This document shows positions 17,450 to 26,296 of a stretch of DNA of 64,000 nucleotides, in pieces. Both the position numbers and the translations under genes were made by a program. The notes under the pieces were generated by a model. The model was not told the origin of the DNA, did no database searches, and saw only the letters and a list, made by a program, of their open reading frames with translations. The stretch's first letter is position 1; each line of letters begins with the position of its first letter. This DNA is from Hyphomonas sediminis (GTDB taxonomy: Bacteria > Pseudomonadota > Alphaproteobacteria > Caulobacterales > Hyphomonadaceae): the NCBI RefSeq assembly GCF_019679475.1, contig NZ_JAIEZP010000001.1:3348001-3412000 (forward strand), written 5' to 3'.

Positions 17450-18541
17450 ATGTCGCACAACACATTTGGCCACCTGTTCCGCGTCACCACCTGGGGCGAA
17501 AGCCACGGGCCGGCGCTCGGCTGCGTCGTCGATGGCTGCCCGCCCGGCCTGCAGCTGGACGCGGCGTTCATCCAGCGCTTCCTTGACCTGCGCCGCCCCG
17601 GCACGTCGCGCTTCGTGACCCAGCGCCAGGAGGCCGATGAGGTCAAAATCCTCTCCGGCGTGTTCGAAGATGATCGCACCGATGGCCAGGTGACCACCGG
17701 CACGCCGATCTCGCTGATGATCGAGAATACCGACCAGCGCTCGAAAGATTACCGCGAAATCCGCGACCGTTACCGCCCCGGCCATGCCGACTATGGCTAC
17801 GACCAGAAATACGGCGTGCGCGACTATCGTGGCGGCGGACGCTCCTCGGCCCGCGAAACCGCCGCCCGCGTTGCTGCTGGCGCGGTGGCCCGCAAGGTGC
17901 TGGGCGATGACATTCTCATCCGCGGCGCGGTGGTCCAGATCGGCCCAAACATGATCGACCCGGAAAGCTGGGACTGGGCGGAAACTCAGAACAACCCCTT
18001 CTGGTGCCCGGACGCCAAGATGGCGGCGGAGTGGGAAACCTATCTCGACAGCGTGCGCAAATCCGGCAGCTCGACCGGCGCGATTGTGGAAGTCCACGCC
18101 TCCGGCGTTCCCGCCGGCTGGGGCGCGCCGGTCTATGGCAAGCTGGACGCAGAACTTGCCGGCGCGATGATGAGCATCAATGCCGTCAAGGGCGTGGAAC
18201 TCGGCGCAGGTTTTGCCGCCGCATCGATGAGCGGCGAAGAGAATGCCGACCAGATGCGCGCCGGCAATGACGCGCCGCGTTTCCTGTCAAACAACAATGG
18301 CGGCGTTGCCGGCGGCATTTCGACCGGACAGGATGTCGTCGTCCGTATAGCAATCAAGCCGACCTCTTCAATTTTGAACGAAGTACAGTCGATCACCCGA
18401 GACGGCGAGGAGGTGGATGTGCGCACCATCGGGCGGCACGACCCATGCGTGGGCATCCGCGCGGTGCCGGTGGCCGAGGCGATGATGGCCTGCGTGCTGG
18501 CAGATGCGAAACTGCGCCATCGCGGGCAGACAGGACGCTGA
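17450..18541 (+). CDS. aroC: Chorismate synthase
   Basis: Last step of the shikimate pathway, turning EPSP into chorismate with reduced FMN. At 363 residues it has normal length. Family signatures are [18 protein letters not shown] at the start, the [20 protein letters not shown] block near residue 125 and the [20 protein letters not shown] region near 285. The start codon follows GAGAGGAT at short spacing. Confidence 0.97.
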   Translation: MSHNTFGHLFRVTTWGESHGPALGCVVDGCPPGLQLDAAFIQRFLDLRRPGTSRFVTQRQEADEVKILSGVFEDDRTDGQVTTGTPISLMIENTDQRSKDYREIRDRYRPGHADYGYDQKYGVRDYRGGGRSSARETAARVAAGAVARKVLGDDILIRGAVVQIGPNMIDPESWDWAETQNNPFWCPDAKMAAEWETYLDSVRKSGSSTGAIVEVHASGVPAGWGAPVYGKLDAELAGAMMSINAVKGVELGAGFAAASMSGEENADQMRAGNDAPRFLSNNNGGVAGGISTGQDVVVRIAIKPTSSILNEVQSITRDGEEVDVRTIGRHDPCVGIRAVPVAEAMMACVLADAKLRHRGQTGR

Positions 18542-18559
18542 TCGCCCACCCCATAAAAG

Positions 18560-18590
18560 CAAAAACCCCGGCGCGTTCTGCACCGGGGTA
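18560..18590 (-). terminator. Intrinsic terminator of outer-membrane protein gene 1
   Basis: On the minus strand the sequence reads ACCCCGG-N11-CCGGGGT followed by TTTTGCTTTT, just after the stop of the gene ending at 18616. The stem can also act for aroC from the other side. The stem is homologous to the terminator at 19289-19321. Confidence 0.8.
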
Positions 18591-18615
18591 ATCGTTTGAT
18601 CGATTGCGGGGCCGC

Positions 18616-19116
18616 TTAGAAGCGAACCACAGCACCGATCGAGAACACGTCTGCGTCTCCGCCGTCGCCGTCATATTTCGTGAAGTCGCCGCGGATACCG
18701 AATTTTTCGGTCGCGAAGTATTTCGCGCCGACGCCGTAGGCGACGCCGTCGAAATCGCCAGAGGCCGAGCCGATGCCCGGTGCGCTGACCTTCATTTCCG
18801 TGTTGGCGTAACCAACTCGGCCAAACATGTGGAACTTATCAGAGACCGGGGCACGAACGACACCAAAGGCGCCAAACGAATTGTCGAGTTCGACCGTACC
18901 CAGACCAACGTCATCATCCTTTACACCGATGGAAGCCTCACCTTCGACACCCAGGTGACGGGTGAAGAAGTAGGAACCCCGAGCCGTGAGAGCGCCCACA
19001 TCGGCGCTGCCGACGTCAACGTTCGAATAGCTGGCGTTCAGCTCGACATCGCCTTGAGCGACTGCAACCGGAGCGGCAGCCATGACGACGGCGAGGGAAG
19101 CAAGTGCAAGTTTCAT
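18616..19116 (-). CDS. OmpA-like small beta-barrel outer-membrane protein, copy 1
   Basis: A 166-residue protein with a signal peptide (MKLALASLAVVMAAAPVAVA) and a mature part of alternating beta strands ending in VFSIGAVVRF, whose final aromatic Phe is typical of outer-membrane barrels. It resembles the 8-stranded OprH/OmpW-like or 'porin family' beta-barrel proteins with GxGAKYFATEKFGIRGDF. It is paralogous to the next gene at roughly 60 percent identity by eye. The ATG has GGAGAAAG upstream. Function unknown, perhaps a structural or adhesion barrel. Confidence 0.88.
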   Translation of the reverse strand: MKLALASLAVVMAAAPVAVAQGDVELNASYSNVDVGSADVGALTARGSYFFTRHLGVEGEASIGVKDDDVGLGTVELDNSFGAFGVVRAPVSDKFHMFGRVGYANTEMKVSAPGIGSASGDFDGVAYGVGAKYFATEKFGIRGDFTKYDGDGGDADVFSIGAVVRF

Positions 19117-19170
19117 TATACGCTTTCTCCATTTATGCGCTGAGCGCGAAGTGGAGGTAACAACGAAAAC

Positions 19171-19250
19171 TCCGTGTTCCATCTTTCTTCGCTGTAATGT
19201 GACAGAAATGTTCAGCCCCTGTGTTGGAAAAAGCACGATTAATTACAGAC
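19171..19250 (-). promoter_or_regulatory. Conserved upstream region of outer-membrane protein gene 1
   Basis: Two blocks are shared with the paralogue's upstream region: TCCGTGTTCCATCTTTC at 19171-19187 (also 19923-19939) and a block around TTGGAAAAAGCACGATTAAT at 19225-19244 (counterpart near 19977-19996). Both sit 752 bases apart. Their retention suggests promoter or 5'-UTR function, read toward lower coordinates. Confidence 0.6.
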
Positions 19251-19288
19251 TCGTAATGTTGCCGTTTCAGGCACACTCTGTTCACAGA

Positions 19289-19321
19289 TAAAAAAAGTCC
19301 CGGTGCATTCTGCACCGGGAC
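19289..19321 (-). terminator. Intrinsic terminator of outer-membrane protein gene 2
   Basis: On the minus strand GTCCCGGTGCA-N3-TGCACCGGGAC is followed by TTTTTTTATC. It is a textbook Rho-independent terminator 33 bases past the stop of the gene ending at 19355. Confidence 0.93.
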
Positions 19322-19354
19322 AAATGTTTGGGAGGAAATAGCTGTGGAATTACA

Positions 19355-19855
19355 TTAGAAGCGCATGACGCCGCCAATGGAGACAACGTCCGCATCGGTG
19401 CGGTCGCCTTCGTGCTTGGTGAATTCACCGCGAATGCCGAACTTTTCAGTGGCGTTGAACTTGGCCCCAACGCCGTAAGCGACACCTTTGATGTCAGAAG
19501 CGGCGGCATTCAGTGCAGAGTTGTTCGCGCTCAGCTCGGTTGCGGAATAGCCGAGACGGCCGAACAGGCTGACGCGCTCGCTGACAGGGGCCTGCATCAC
19601 GCCAAAGGCACCGAGCGAATGGTCGAGTTCAACCGTGCCGATGCCAAAGTCATCGTCCTTCACACCAACTGCAGCTTCACCTTCAACGCCGAAATTCTTG
19701 TTGAAGAAGTAAGTGCCGCGACCGGTCAACGCGCCGACTTCTGCCGGGCCGACATCATAATTCGAATAACCGCCGGAAAGCTCAACATCGCCCTGCGCAA
19801 AGGCGACAGGCGAAGCGGCGAGGACAACGGCGAGAGAAGCAAATGCAAGTTTCAT
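19355..19855 (-). CDS. OmpA-like small beta-barrel outer-membrane protein, copy 2
   Basis: A 166-residue paralogue of the neighbouring barrel protein, equal in length. It has a signal peptide (MKLAFASLAVVLAASPVAFA), the shared GDVELSGGYSN, YFFNKNFGVEGEA and FGIRGEFTKHEGD blocks, and the terminal VVSIGGVMRF. An AAGGAG ribosome-binding site precedes it. With its own leader and terminator it forms one of two roughly 740-base units in direct tandem. Differences concentrate in the exposed-loop-like segments (SANNSALNAAASD against KVSAPGIGSASGD). Confidence 0.88.
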   Translation of the reverse strand: MKLAFASLAVVLAASPVAFAQGDVELSGGYSNYDVGPAEVGALTGRGTYFFNKNFGVEGEAAVGVKDDDFGIGTVELDHSLGAFGVMQAPVSERVSLFGRLGYSATELSANNSALNAAASDIKGVAYGVGAKFNATEKFGIRGEFTKHEGDRTDADVVSIGGVMRF

Positions 19856-20016
19856 TGTTAGTATACTCCTTGGTTTACGCAGGCCTTCTGGCCCGACGCG
19901 ACGAGGAGGTAGGCACTAAACGTCCGTGTTCCATCTTTCAAAGCAGTCATTGATCAGCTTTGAAATCTCACTGTGTCCGGAAAAACACGATAAATGACTG
20001 ACACTTCATCTTGTTG

Positions 20017-21114
20017 TCAGAGTTGTGATTTTCGCCAGGCAGTTACCTTCGTAAGGAAGGCAAGACTGCCACACTCCTTAACAAATCCAGCCTGCGTCAA
20101 TGCGCCGTCCAGATCCCATGCAAGATAGTCCTTGTAATAAGGCTCATGGAATCCATGCGGGAAATATTCCAGCAGGCCATCGAGTTTTTCCCGATCCCCG
20201 AACTGCAGGCTGTCGGCGAGCACGAACAAGCCACCGGGTCTCAGTATGCGGAATATTTCAGCGAGGACCCGCGGGCGCACACGCGGCGGAAGTTCGTGAA
20301 ATAGGAATATTGAGACGGCGATGTCCTGGCTGCCGGTTTCCACACACATCGCCTCGGCAGCGTCCTGAATGATTTCGACCTGACGCCAGGGCGCAAGGCG
20401 CGCACGCGCCGCCTCTGTGTATGACGGCGACAGATCCAGCCCTGACGCGTTCAGGCGCGGCCAGACCTCCAGCACTTTTTCAAGGAACCGGCCATTGCCG
20501 CAGGCGATGTCCATGAGGCGCACCTGCCGCTGGTCGCGCCCCTTCATTTCCCGCGCGATTTCAGCGAGCGCGGCGCGCCGCATGGCATCCGCCGTGCCCG
20601 AGAACAGGGCTTCGACCTGCGTATCGTAAAGCCCGGCGCTTTCATCGGTGAACCAGCCGCCGGTCTGATAGTGGAAATTCTGGAGGTAATAGTCGGGATA
20701 CCGGTTGGCATTCCGTTGGAGGAAATCGCCACCTGATTGGAGTTCCCGTTGGAGTTCCTGTCCATCGCGCGCAAGGCGCCGCTGGTCGACAGCCTGCACA
20801 TCCTTCTGGAAGGCGCGGGCCGCCTTCAGGGCGCCCGGCAAGCCTGCAAGACCCAGCTCTTGTGGAGGTGGATAGAGGCCAGCTTCGATATTCGCCCGGT
20901 CCTGCAGGAACAGCTCGAAAAAGGCGCGGCGCAGCTCAGCCATGTCCGGCCGCCCCCGGCTGGGCTCAAATGCCGGCTCGCCCGGCCGATTGAAGCCCTC
21001 TGCCCGGCTGCGCGCGGCCTGCATCTGCGCCGTATACCAGGCAGACCGTACGGCTTGCCCGGCGACATACCGGGCGCGTCCTGCTGTCGTTGCGGCTTTC
21101 CTGCGCCATCCCAT
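20017..21114 (-). CDS. SAM-dependent methyltransferase
   Basis: A 365-residue protein with a class I Rossmann methyltransferase domain in its second half. Motif I is LMDIACGNGRFLEKV, then GLDLSPSYTEAARARL, and a post-motif FRILRPGGLFVLADSL. The N-terminal 170 residues are Arg- and Gln-rich and contain RYPDYYLQNFHYQTGGWFTDESA, a block found in a family of methyltransferases associated with lipid or quinone-like substrates. The frame opens further to 21471, but that part overlaps the promoter of the divergent gene. Substrate unknown. Confidence 0.82.
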   Translation of the reverse strand: MGWRRKAATTAGRARYVAGQAVRSAWYTAQMQAARSRAEGFNRPGEPAFEPSRGRPDMAELRRAFFELFLQDRANIEAGLYPPPQELGLAGLPGALKAARAFQKDVQAVDQRRLARDGQELQRELQSGGDFLQRNANRYPDYYLQNFHYQTGGWFTDESAGLYDTQVEALFSGTADAMRRAALAEIAREMKGRDQRQVRLMDIACGNGRFLEKVLEVWPRLNASGLDLSPSYTEAARARLAPWRQVEIIQDAAEAMCVETGSQDIAVSIFLFHELPPRVRPRVLAEIFRILRPGGLFVLADSLQFGDREKLDGLLEYFPHGFHEPYYKDYLAWDLDGALTQAGFVKECGSLAFLTKVTAWRKSQL

Positions 21115-21238
21115 AAGCAGAATATGATCCCCGCGGCCCGCCCCGTCCAGCCCATTTGCCTTCAGGTCCCGTTCAGCTTGACGGCGCCATTGTGGCACCG
21201 AAACGGGCGCACTGCGCCCTGAAACAAGGAGCTTGGTG

Positions 21239-22003
21239 ATGATGAAATCGGTGATCCTGGCAAGCGGCCTCAGCCTGCTGGCCGTTTCCCTTCCGGGCCA
21301 GGCCCATGCACAGTACGGGTCGCCGTATGGACGCGGGTACGACCCGTATCCGCCACCCGCTACCAATGTGCAGTGTGAACGCCAGAAATCTTCGGACGGC
21401 ACCGGCGGCGCGATTGTCGGCGCGATCGTGGGCGGCCTGATCGGCGGCGCCATCGGCAACAATATCGACAACGACCGCTACTACACGCGATATCGTCGCC
21501 ATGGCCCCCCGCGCACTTATAAAGAGAGCCGCTCCAATTCCGGCCAGGTGGCCGTTGGCGCAACGCTCGGCGCACTGGTGGGCGGCATGGCCGGCAGTGA
21601 CATGGCCAAGAAGTCTTCCGGCGACTGCCAGGTGGCCTATGCACCGGCTTACAACTACTCCTCGGCGCCTTACGGCTCGATCCCGCAAAACACGCAAGGC
21701 CTCTATGGCGGCGCCGAGGTGATGCGGGGCGCACCGAACAGCTATCCGCAGCCCGCGCCGCAGCCTTATCCGGCATCCGCCTACCCGCAGGCCCAGCCGC
21801 AGGCGCAGTACCAGTATGGCGGCGGCGCGCCCGCCAGCGCCGGCCCGGCCAACTCTGGCCCGGATTGCCGCGTGATCCACCGCGAAACGCAAATGCCTGA
21901 CGGTCAGGTGATGCGCGATCCGGTAACCGCCTGCTGGAACGATAATACGCGCCAATGGCAGATCCAGGACGGCTGGAGCGACGAAGAACTTTACGGCTAC
22001 TGA
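21239..22003 (+). CDS. Glycine-zipper 2TM domain envelope protein
   Basis: A 254-residue exported protein with a signal peptide (LASGLSLLAVSLPGQAHA). Two glycine-zipper segments follow: GAIVGAIVGGLIGGAIGN near residue 62 and VGATLGALVGGMAG near residue 106, as in the Rickettsia 17-kDa-antigen family. A Tyr/Pro/Gln-rich middle and a C-terminal DCRVIHRETQMPDGQVM block complete it. Starts at 21239 and 21242 are both possible; AAGGA lies at proper spacing to 21239. Likely membrane-associated; function unknown. Confidence 0.82.
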   Translation: MMKSVILASGLSLLAVSLPGQAHAQYGSPYGRGYDPYPPPATNVQCERQKSSDGTGGAIVGAIVGGLIGGAIGNNIDNDRYYTRYRRHGPPRTYKESRSNSGQVAVGATLGALVGGMAGSDMAKKSSGDCQVAYAPAYNYSSAPYGSIPQNTQGLYGGAEVMRGAPNSYPQPAPQPYPASAYPQAQPQAQYQYGGGAPASAGPANSGPDCRVIHRETQMPDGQVMRDPVTACWNDNTRQWQIQDGWSDEELYGY

Positions 22004-22097
22004 TCGCGGCAGGCTGACGCGCGGCGCGAAAGTAAGTTGCCCGTGATGGGAAGCTGAGGTTCACTTCCGGTGAAATCGGATTTGAACGGAGTTTCCC

Positions 22098-22664
22098 ATG
22101 CGCCTGCCCCTGATCGCCTCTGCAAGCCTTGCAGCGCTGCTGCTTGCTGCCTGCGCGCCAGCCGCGGAACAGCCCGCAGCCGAGCCGCCGGCAGAGCCCG
22201 CCGCCGAGATGAACCATGAAGATCATGGCGGCGTGCATGGCGACGCGCCCGCTGACGAAACGGTCGATCGCGGCGAGATCAACGGACCGGTCGTGTTCCT
22301 TGAAGGCACGATCCTTCCGCCCCCGGCTGGCCGCGACATTGCAGCTGGCTTCGGCACCTTTGCTGCAGGCTCGCAGGCCGTGACCATCACCGGCGGGCAG
22401 GCCGCCTTCGCACAGGCCGTTGAGCTGCACACGCACGAAATGAGCGCGGACGGCAAGATGGCGATGCGCCAGGTTGAGTCCTTCGCCGTGCCCGCCAATG
22501 GCGACCATGCCCTCGCGCGCGGCGGCGATCATATCATGTTCTTCGGCGTAGCCCCGGACAGCCTGACACCGGGCGCGTCGGTGACGGTCACCTTCGACAT
22601 CCAATTGGAAGATGGCACCACGCAAACCGTGGACGCGCCGCTGACAGTCGCATCGGCCGAATAG
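22098..22664 (+). CDS. PCu(A)C-type copper chaperone lipoprotein
   Basis: A 188-residue predicted lipoprotein (lipobox LAAC) in which a short His-rich insert (MNHEDHGGVHGD) precedes a PCu(A)C domain. The copper-binding pattern is present: ELHTHEM, a Met pair in KMAMRQVE, and HIMFFG. Members of this family deliver copper to cytochrome oxidase or scavenge it in the periplasm. No copper-resistance or oxidase genes lie nearby. The extra His segment before the domain may add binding capacity. Confidence 0.85.
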   Translation: MRLPLIASASLAALLLAACAPAAEQPAAEPPAEPAAEMNHEDHGGVHGDAPADETVDRGEINGPVVFLEGTILPPPAGRDIAAGFGTFAAGSQAVTITGGQAAFAQAVELHTHEMSADGKMAMRQVESFAVPANGDHALARGGDHIMFFGVAPDSLTPGASVTVTFDIQLEDGTTQTVDAPLTVASAE

Positions 22665-22667
22665 GCC

Positions 22668-23420
22668 TCAGGCGCCCCGGCGCGCCACAAACAGGTATTC
22701 GCGGTTCCCGTCTCCGCCCTCAACCGGGCTGGGGATCGGGGCCTCGGACCTCCATCCGCATCCTGACAGGAATTCCGGAAAATCCGCGAGCGCCCGCTCG
22801 ACAGCTTCCTGATCTGTCACGATGCCGCCCTTGCCGACATGATCCGGGCCGACCTCGAACTGCGGCTTGAACAAGGCAACCAGCACAGCCCCCGGCGCCG
22901 ACAGCGCAAGCGGAACGGGCAGCACCTTGTGCAATGACACAAAACTCAGATCACAAACGATGATTTCCGGCGGGGCGCCAAGGTCATCCGGCGTCAGGTC
23001 CCGCGCATTGAGACCCTCCCGCGACATGACGCGGGAATCTGCGGCGATCTTGGGGTGCAGCTGGCCATGACCCACATCGATGGCGGTGACATGCGCCGCG
23101 CCGGCCTGAAGCAGAACATCTGTAAACCCGCCGGTCGACGCGCCCAGATCCAGGCAGCGTTTTCCCGACACATCGACGCCAAACACGTTCAGCGCATGGG
23201 CAAGCTTGATGCCGCCGCGCGAGACATAAGGGTGAGCCGCTTCTGCCTCGATCGCTGCATCACGCGCGATGAGTTCGGATGGCTTGCGCACGGGCTGGCC
23301 GCCTGCCTTCACCCGGCCCGCAGCAATGGCGGCCTGCGCGGACGCCCGGCTTTCAAAATGGCCGAGCGCCACCAGCATCCGGTCGGCACGGTCTTTCTCG
23401 GGAAGGTCTGAAGCGCTCAT
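22668..23420 (-). CDS. tlyA: TlyA family rRNA 2'-O-methyltransferase
   Basis: A 250-residue protein with an N-terminal S4 RNA-binding domain (DRMLVALGHFESRASAQAAI) and an FtsJ-like methyltransferase domain (LDLGASTGGFTDVLLQAGA). The catalytic tetrad region and FKPQFEVGPDHVGKGGIV fit TlyA. TlyA enzymes methylate 16S/23S rRNA cytidines; the hemolysin name is historical. The ATG at 23420 is chosen; the open frame to 24218 is shadow of the amidase gene. The two genes are divergent. Confidence 0.94.
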   Translation of the reverse strand: MSASDLPEKDRADRMLVALGHFESRASAQAAIAAGRVKAGGQPVRKPSELIARDAAIEAEAAHPYVSRGGIKLAHALNVFGVDVSGKRCLDLGASTGGFTDVLLQAGAAHVTAIDVGHGQLHPKIAADSRVMSREGLNARDLTPDDLGAPPEIIVCDLSFVSLHKVLPVPLALSAPGAVLVALFKPQFEVGPDHVGKGGIVTDQEAVERALADFPEFLSGCGWRSEAPIPSPVEGGDGNREYLFVARRGA

Positions 23421-23562
23421 TGATCCTGCAGCCTGATTGTGCCCCTCCTTAAACCGGGAGAAGGCTCCTGTGCCAGCCCTGTCGCTGCGCGGCTCTTGCG
23501 TGCGCGCCATTGGCCAGCCACGATGGCGGGCGAAAAGATAACGCACCGGAGGAATACACCAG

Positions 23563-25056
23563 ATGATGAGATTGACCCGCCGCGCCGCCCTTGCTGGCGG
23601 CGCCGCAACGGTGGCGCTGGCTGCATGCAGCCCGAAATCGATTGAGCCGGAAGCTGCGCCCAGGGCCGAGCGACCCGCCTTCAAGGACGGTGTGGCGATG
23701 GCGGCGGCAATCGCAGCGGGCGAAACAACCGCGCTCGCAGAAGTCGAAGCCGCCATTGCACGGGCACGCGCCGTTGACGGCGAGATCAATGCCATCGTCT
23801 CTGAAACATTCGAGAGCGCACGCTCCGATGCAAGCGGGGTGCTTTCGGGATCGTTCGCAGGCGTCCCGACTTTCATCAAGGACCTCATCGACTGGCGCGG
23901 CGCGCCGACACTCAAAGGCAGCCGGGGGCTGGCGGGACATGTCGCCTCGAGCGACAGCGTTTTTGCTGCCAAATGGCGCCAAGCCGGGATCGTCTCGCTC
24001 GGCAAATCGGCGACACCGGAAGCCGGGCTCATCTCATCAACCGAGCCGCTCTCGCATGGGCCAACACATAACCCCTGGGATCTCTCGCGCATTCCGGGCG
24101 GGTCGTCCGGCGGCGCGGCGGCGCTGGTGGCGGCGCGCATTGTTCCTTTCGCACACGCAAGCGACGGCGGCGGCTCTATCCGCATTCCCGCCTCCACCTG
24201 CGGCGTGTTCGGCTTCAAGCCCTCGCGCGACCGCCTGCCCTACACCCAGCCCGGCGCCACGCCGCCCCCGCTGCAGATTTCCGTGAACCATGCAGTGACC
24301 ATCAGTGTACGGGACTCTCTGGAGCTCTTCCGCATGGCAGAGGCTGCGGATGGAACCTATCCGCCACTTGGCGAGGTTCAGCCCCTGAAACGCCGCCTGC
24401 GGATTGGTTTTGCCCCTGAACCCATTGGCGGCACAGCGCTGAACCCCGACACAAGAGACGCTATCGAGAAAGTCGCGCAGCTTTGCCGGGAACTGGGCCA
24501 TACAGTTGTTGACTATACGCTCCCGATGGACGGGCCAAAGTTCACCGACGCATTCATTCTTTACTGGGCCGCCGGGGCCGCAGACTTCGCGCGGCAGGTC
24601 AGCGAATTCTCGGGCAAGCCAATTGGACCGGACATTGTGGAGCCCTGGACTCTCGGTCTTGCGGCCATGGCAGGCGCCCGGCAGGCGGAGATCCCCGACA
24701 CGGTCGCTTACCTTCTCGGGTTTGAGGCGCAGTATGCAAGCTTCTTCGACAATCTGGACGTTTTGCTGACGCCGGTCACGGGCAGCCCCGCTGTTCCCAT
24801 CGGCGAACAGGCACCCGATGGCGATTTCGACACCGTTATGAGCAGCGTACTGAATTTCGTCGCTTATACATCGCCGATGAACGTTGCCGGGGCCGCCTCG
24901 ATGAGCGTGCCGCTGGAATGGTCGCCGGCGGGCCTTCCCATTGGCGCGATGTTTTCAGCCCGGAGGGGAGAGGACGCGCTCCTCTTCGAACTGGCGCTGG
25001 AACTGGAAGGAGCGCGCCCCTGGGCTGACCGGAAACCGCCACTTAACGCGCTGTAA
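23563..25056 (+). CDS. Amidase-signature enzyme with Tat-like lipoprotein signal
   Basis: A 497-residue amidase hydrolysing amides in the periplasm or outer-membrane surface. The Ser-cisSer-Lys triad is readable: Lys106 in FIKD, cis-Ser182 in GGSSGG and Ser205 in DGGGSIR. The N-terminus has twin arginines (LTRRAALAGG) and a lipobox-like ALAACS, so it may be a Tat-exported lipoprotein. GGAGG sits nine bases before the ATG. Substrate (peptide amide, acylated amine or other) is unknown. Confidence 0.9.
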   Translation: MMRLTRRAALAGGAATVALAACSPKSIEPEAAPRAERPAFKDGVAMAAAIAAGETTALAEVEAAIARARAVDGEINAIVSETFESARSDASGVLSGSFAGVPTFIKDLIDWRGAPTLKGSRGLAGHVASSDSVFAAKWRQAGIVSLGKSATPEAGLISSTEPLSHGPTHNPWDLSRIPGGSSGGAAALVAARIVPFAHASDGGGSIRIPASTCGVFGFKPSRDRLPYTQPGATPPPLQISVNHAVTISVRDSLELFRMAEAADGTYPPLGEVQPLKRRLRIGFAPEPIGGTALNPDTRDAIEKVAQLCRELGHTVVDYTLPMDGPKFTDAFILYWAAGAADFARQVSEFSGKPIGPDIVEPWTLGLAAMAGARQAEIPDTVAYLLGFEAQYASFFDNLDVLLTPVTGSPAVPIGEQAPDGDFDTVMSSVLNFVAYTSPMNVAGAASMSVPLEWSPAGLPIGAMFSARRGEDALLFELALELEGARPWADRKPPLNAL

Positions 25057-25131
25057 TATTCGCAAGAATTAACCAGGCAGAACAGTCGATTAACCAAAGT
25101 GTTCCGGTCCTTTGCCGGGTGGAAACAGGTG

Positions 25132-25156
25132 TCGTGCTAGAAATCTTTTAGCACGA
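25132..25156. promoter_or_regulatory. Inverted repeat upstream of the RND efflux pair
   Basis: TCGTGCTA and TAGCACGA are perfectly complementary with a nine-base spacer. It lies 64 bases before the GTG start of the efflux adaptor gene and 75 past the amidase stop. It could be an operator for a dimeric repressor or a hairpin; no regulator gene is adjacent. Confidence 0.5.
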
Positions 25157-25219
25157 ACCCTGACTCTTGCGTTCGGATAACCTATTTTACCGTCCGCCCT
25201 CCCAAGAAAGACCTGTCAC

Positions 25220-26296
25220 GTGAACCGTTCTGTCCTGATCGCAGCCATCATTCTGGCAGCCATTGTTGGTTATTTTGGTATCCGCAGCATTATGCGCGGC
25301 AGCATAAGCTCTGACCATTCGGTGGCTCAGGCGGCGACCAGCGATGAAATTCCCGAAGCGCTGGTGGTGGAAGTCAGCAGCCAGCTGCATACGGTCCGCA
25401 TAGCCGTCAAAGGCCGCACCGCGCCGGACAAGGCTGTGACGCTGAAATCAGGCACATCCGGCACAGTCGTCTCAACACCCGTGCGCGAAGGCACGTTCGT
25501 CAAAAAGGGCACCCTGCTTTGCGGGCTGGACGTGGAAGCACGCAGCGCCCGCCTGAAGGAAGCAGAAGCGGCCCGTGACGCCGCCAAGGTGGATTATGAG
25601 GCCGCCATGGCCCTCGTCGCCAAGGGCCTGACCCCTGCGAACCGCGAAGCGGCAACCAAAGCAAGCCTGGATGCAGCCGAAGCAGCCGTGAATTCAGCCC
25701 GCGTGGAACTGGGACGCACACAGATCCGCGCGCCATTTGATGGCGTATTCGAGCGCCGCATGGCGGAGGCTGGCGACTATCTTTCCCCTGGCGGCGCCTG
25801 CGGCCTGCTGGTCGATCTTGATCCGGTCATCATCGCGGCTGAAGTGACCGAAGCGCAGGCGGGGCTGCTCTCGAACGGTATGTCGTCCGAAGCCGTGCTC
25901 GCAGACGGTCGAAAATTCCCGGCCAGCCTGCGTTTTGTCGCCCGCACCGCCAATGAGCAGACACGGACATTCCCGATCGAAGCGGAACTCACAACCGCAG
26001 ACGCCCTTGTTGCCGCTGGCATCACATCCTCGCTGACCATTCCAGCTGGCGAAGTGCAGGCGACATTGGTGCGCCCATCCCTTCTGACGCTTTCTGACAG
26101 CGGCGAACTTGGCGTGCGGCATGTGACCGATGGCAATATTGTTACTTTCGCACCTGTCACGGTGATCGACGAGACCCCGCAAGGCGTCTGGGTTGCCGGC
26201 CTTCCGCCGCGCACGACCCTGATCGCCATGGGCCAGGATTATCTCAGCGACGGCGTGAAGATCAAACCGGTGCCCGCCGAGGGAGCGTCCAAATGA
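25220..26296 (+). CDS. RND efflux periplasmic adaptor (membrane fusion protein)
   Basis: A 358-residue membrane-fusion protein with one N-terminal membrane anchor (VLIAAIILAAIVGYFGI), a lipoyl-like hairpin domain (SGTSGTVVSTPVREGTFVKKG), a coiled-coil helix pair (about 110-165) and a beta-barrel domain. GTG is the start codon. Its last bases overlap the permease start (ATGA). It links the inner-membrane pump to an outer-membrane channel, but no channel gene is nearby. Confidence 0.93.
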   Translation: MNRSVLIAAIILAAIVGYFGIRSIMRGSISSDHSVAQAATSDEIPEALVVEVSSQLHTVRIAVKGRTAPDKAVTLKSGTSGTVVSTPVREGTFVKKGTLLCGLDVEARSARLKEAEAARDAAKVDYEAAMALVAKGLTPANREAATKASLDAAEAAVNSARVELGRTQIRAPFDGVFERRMAEAGDYLSPGGACGLLVDLDPVIIAAEVTEAQAGLLSNGMSSEAVLADGRKFPASLRFVARTANEQTRTFPIEAELTTADALVAAGITSSLTIPAGEVQATLVRPSLLTLSDSGELGVRHVTDGNIVTFAPVTVIDETPQGVWVAGLPPRTTLIAMGQDYLSDGVKIKPVPAEGASK

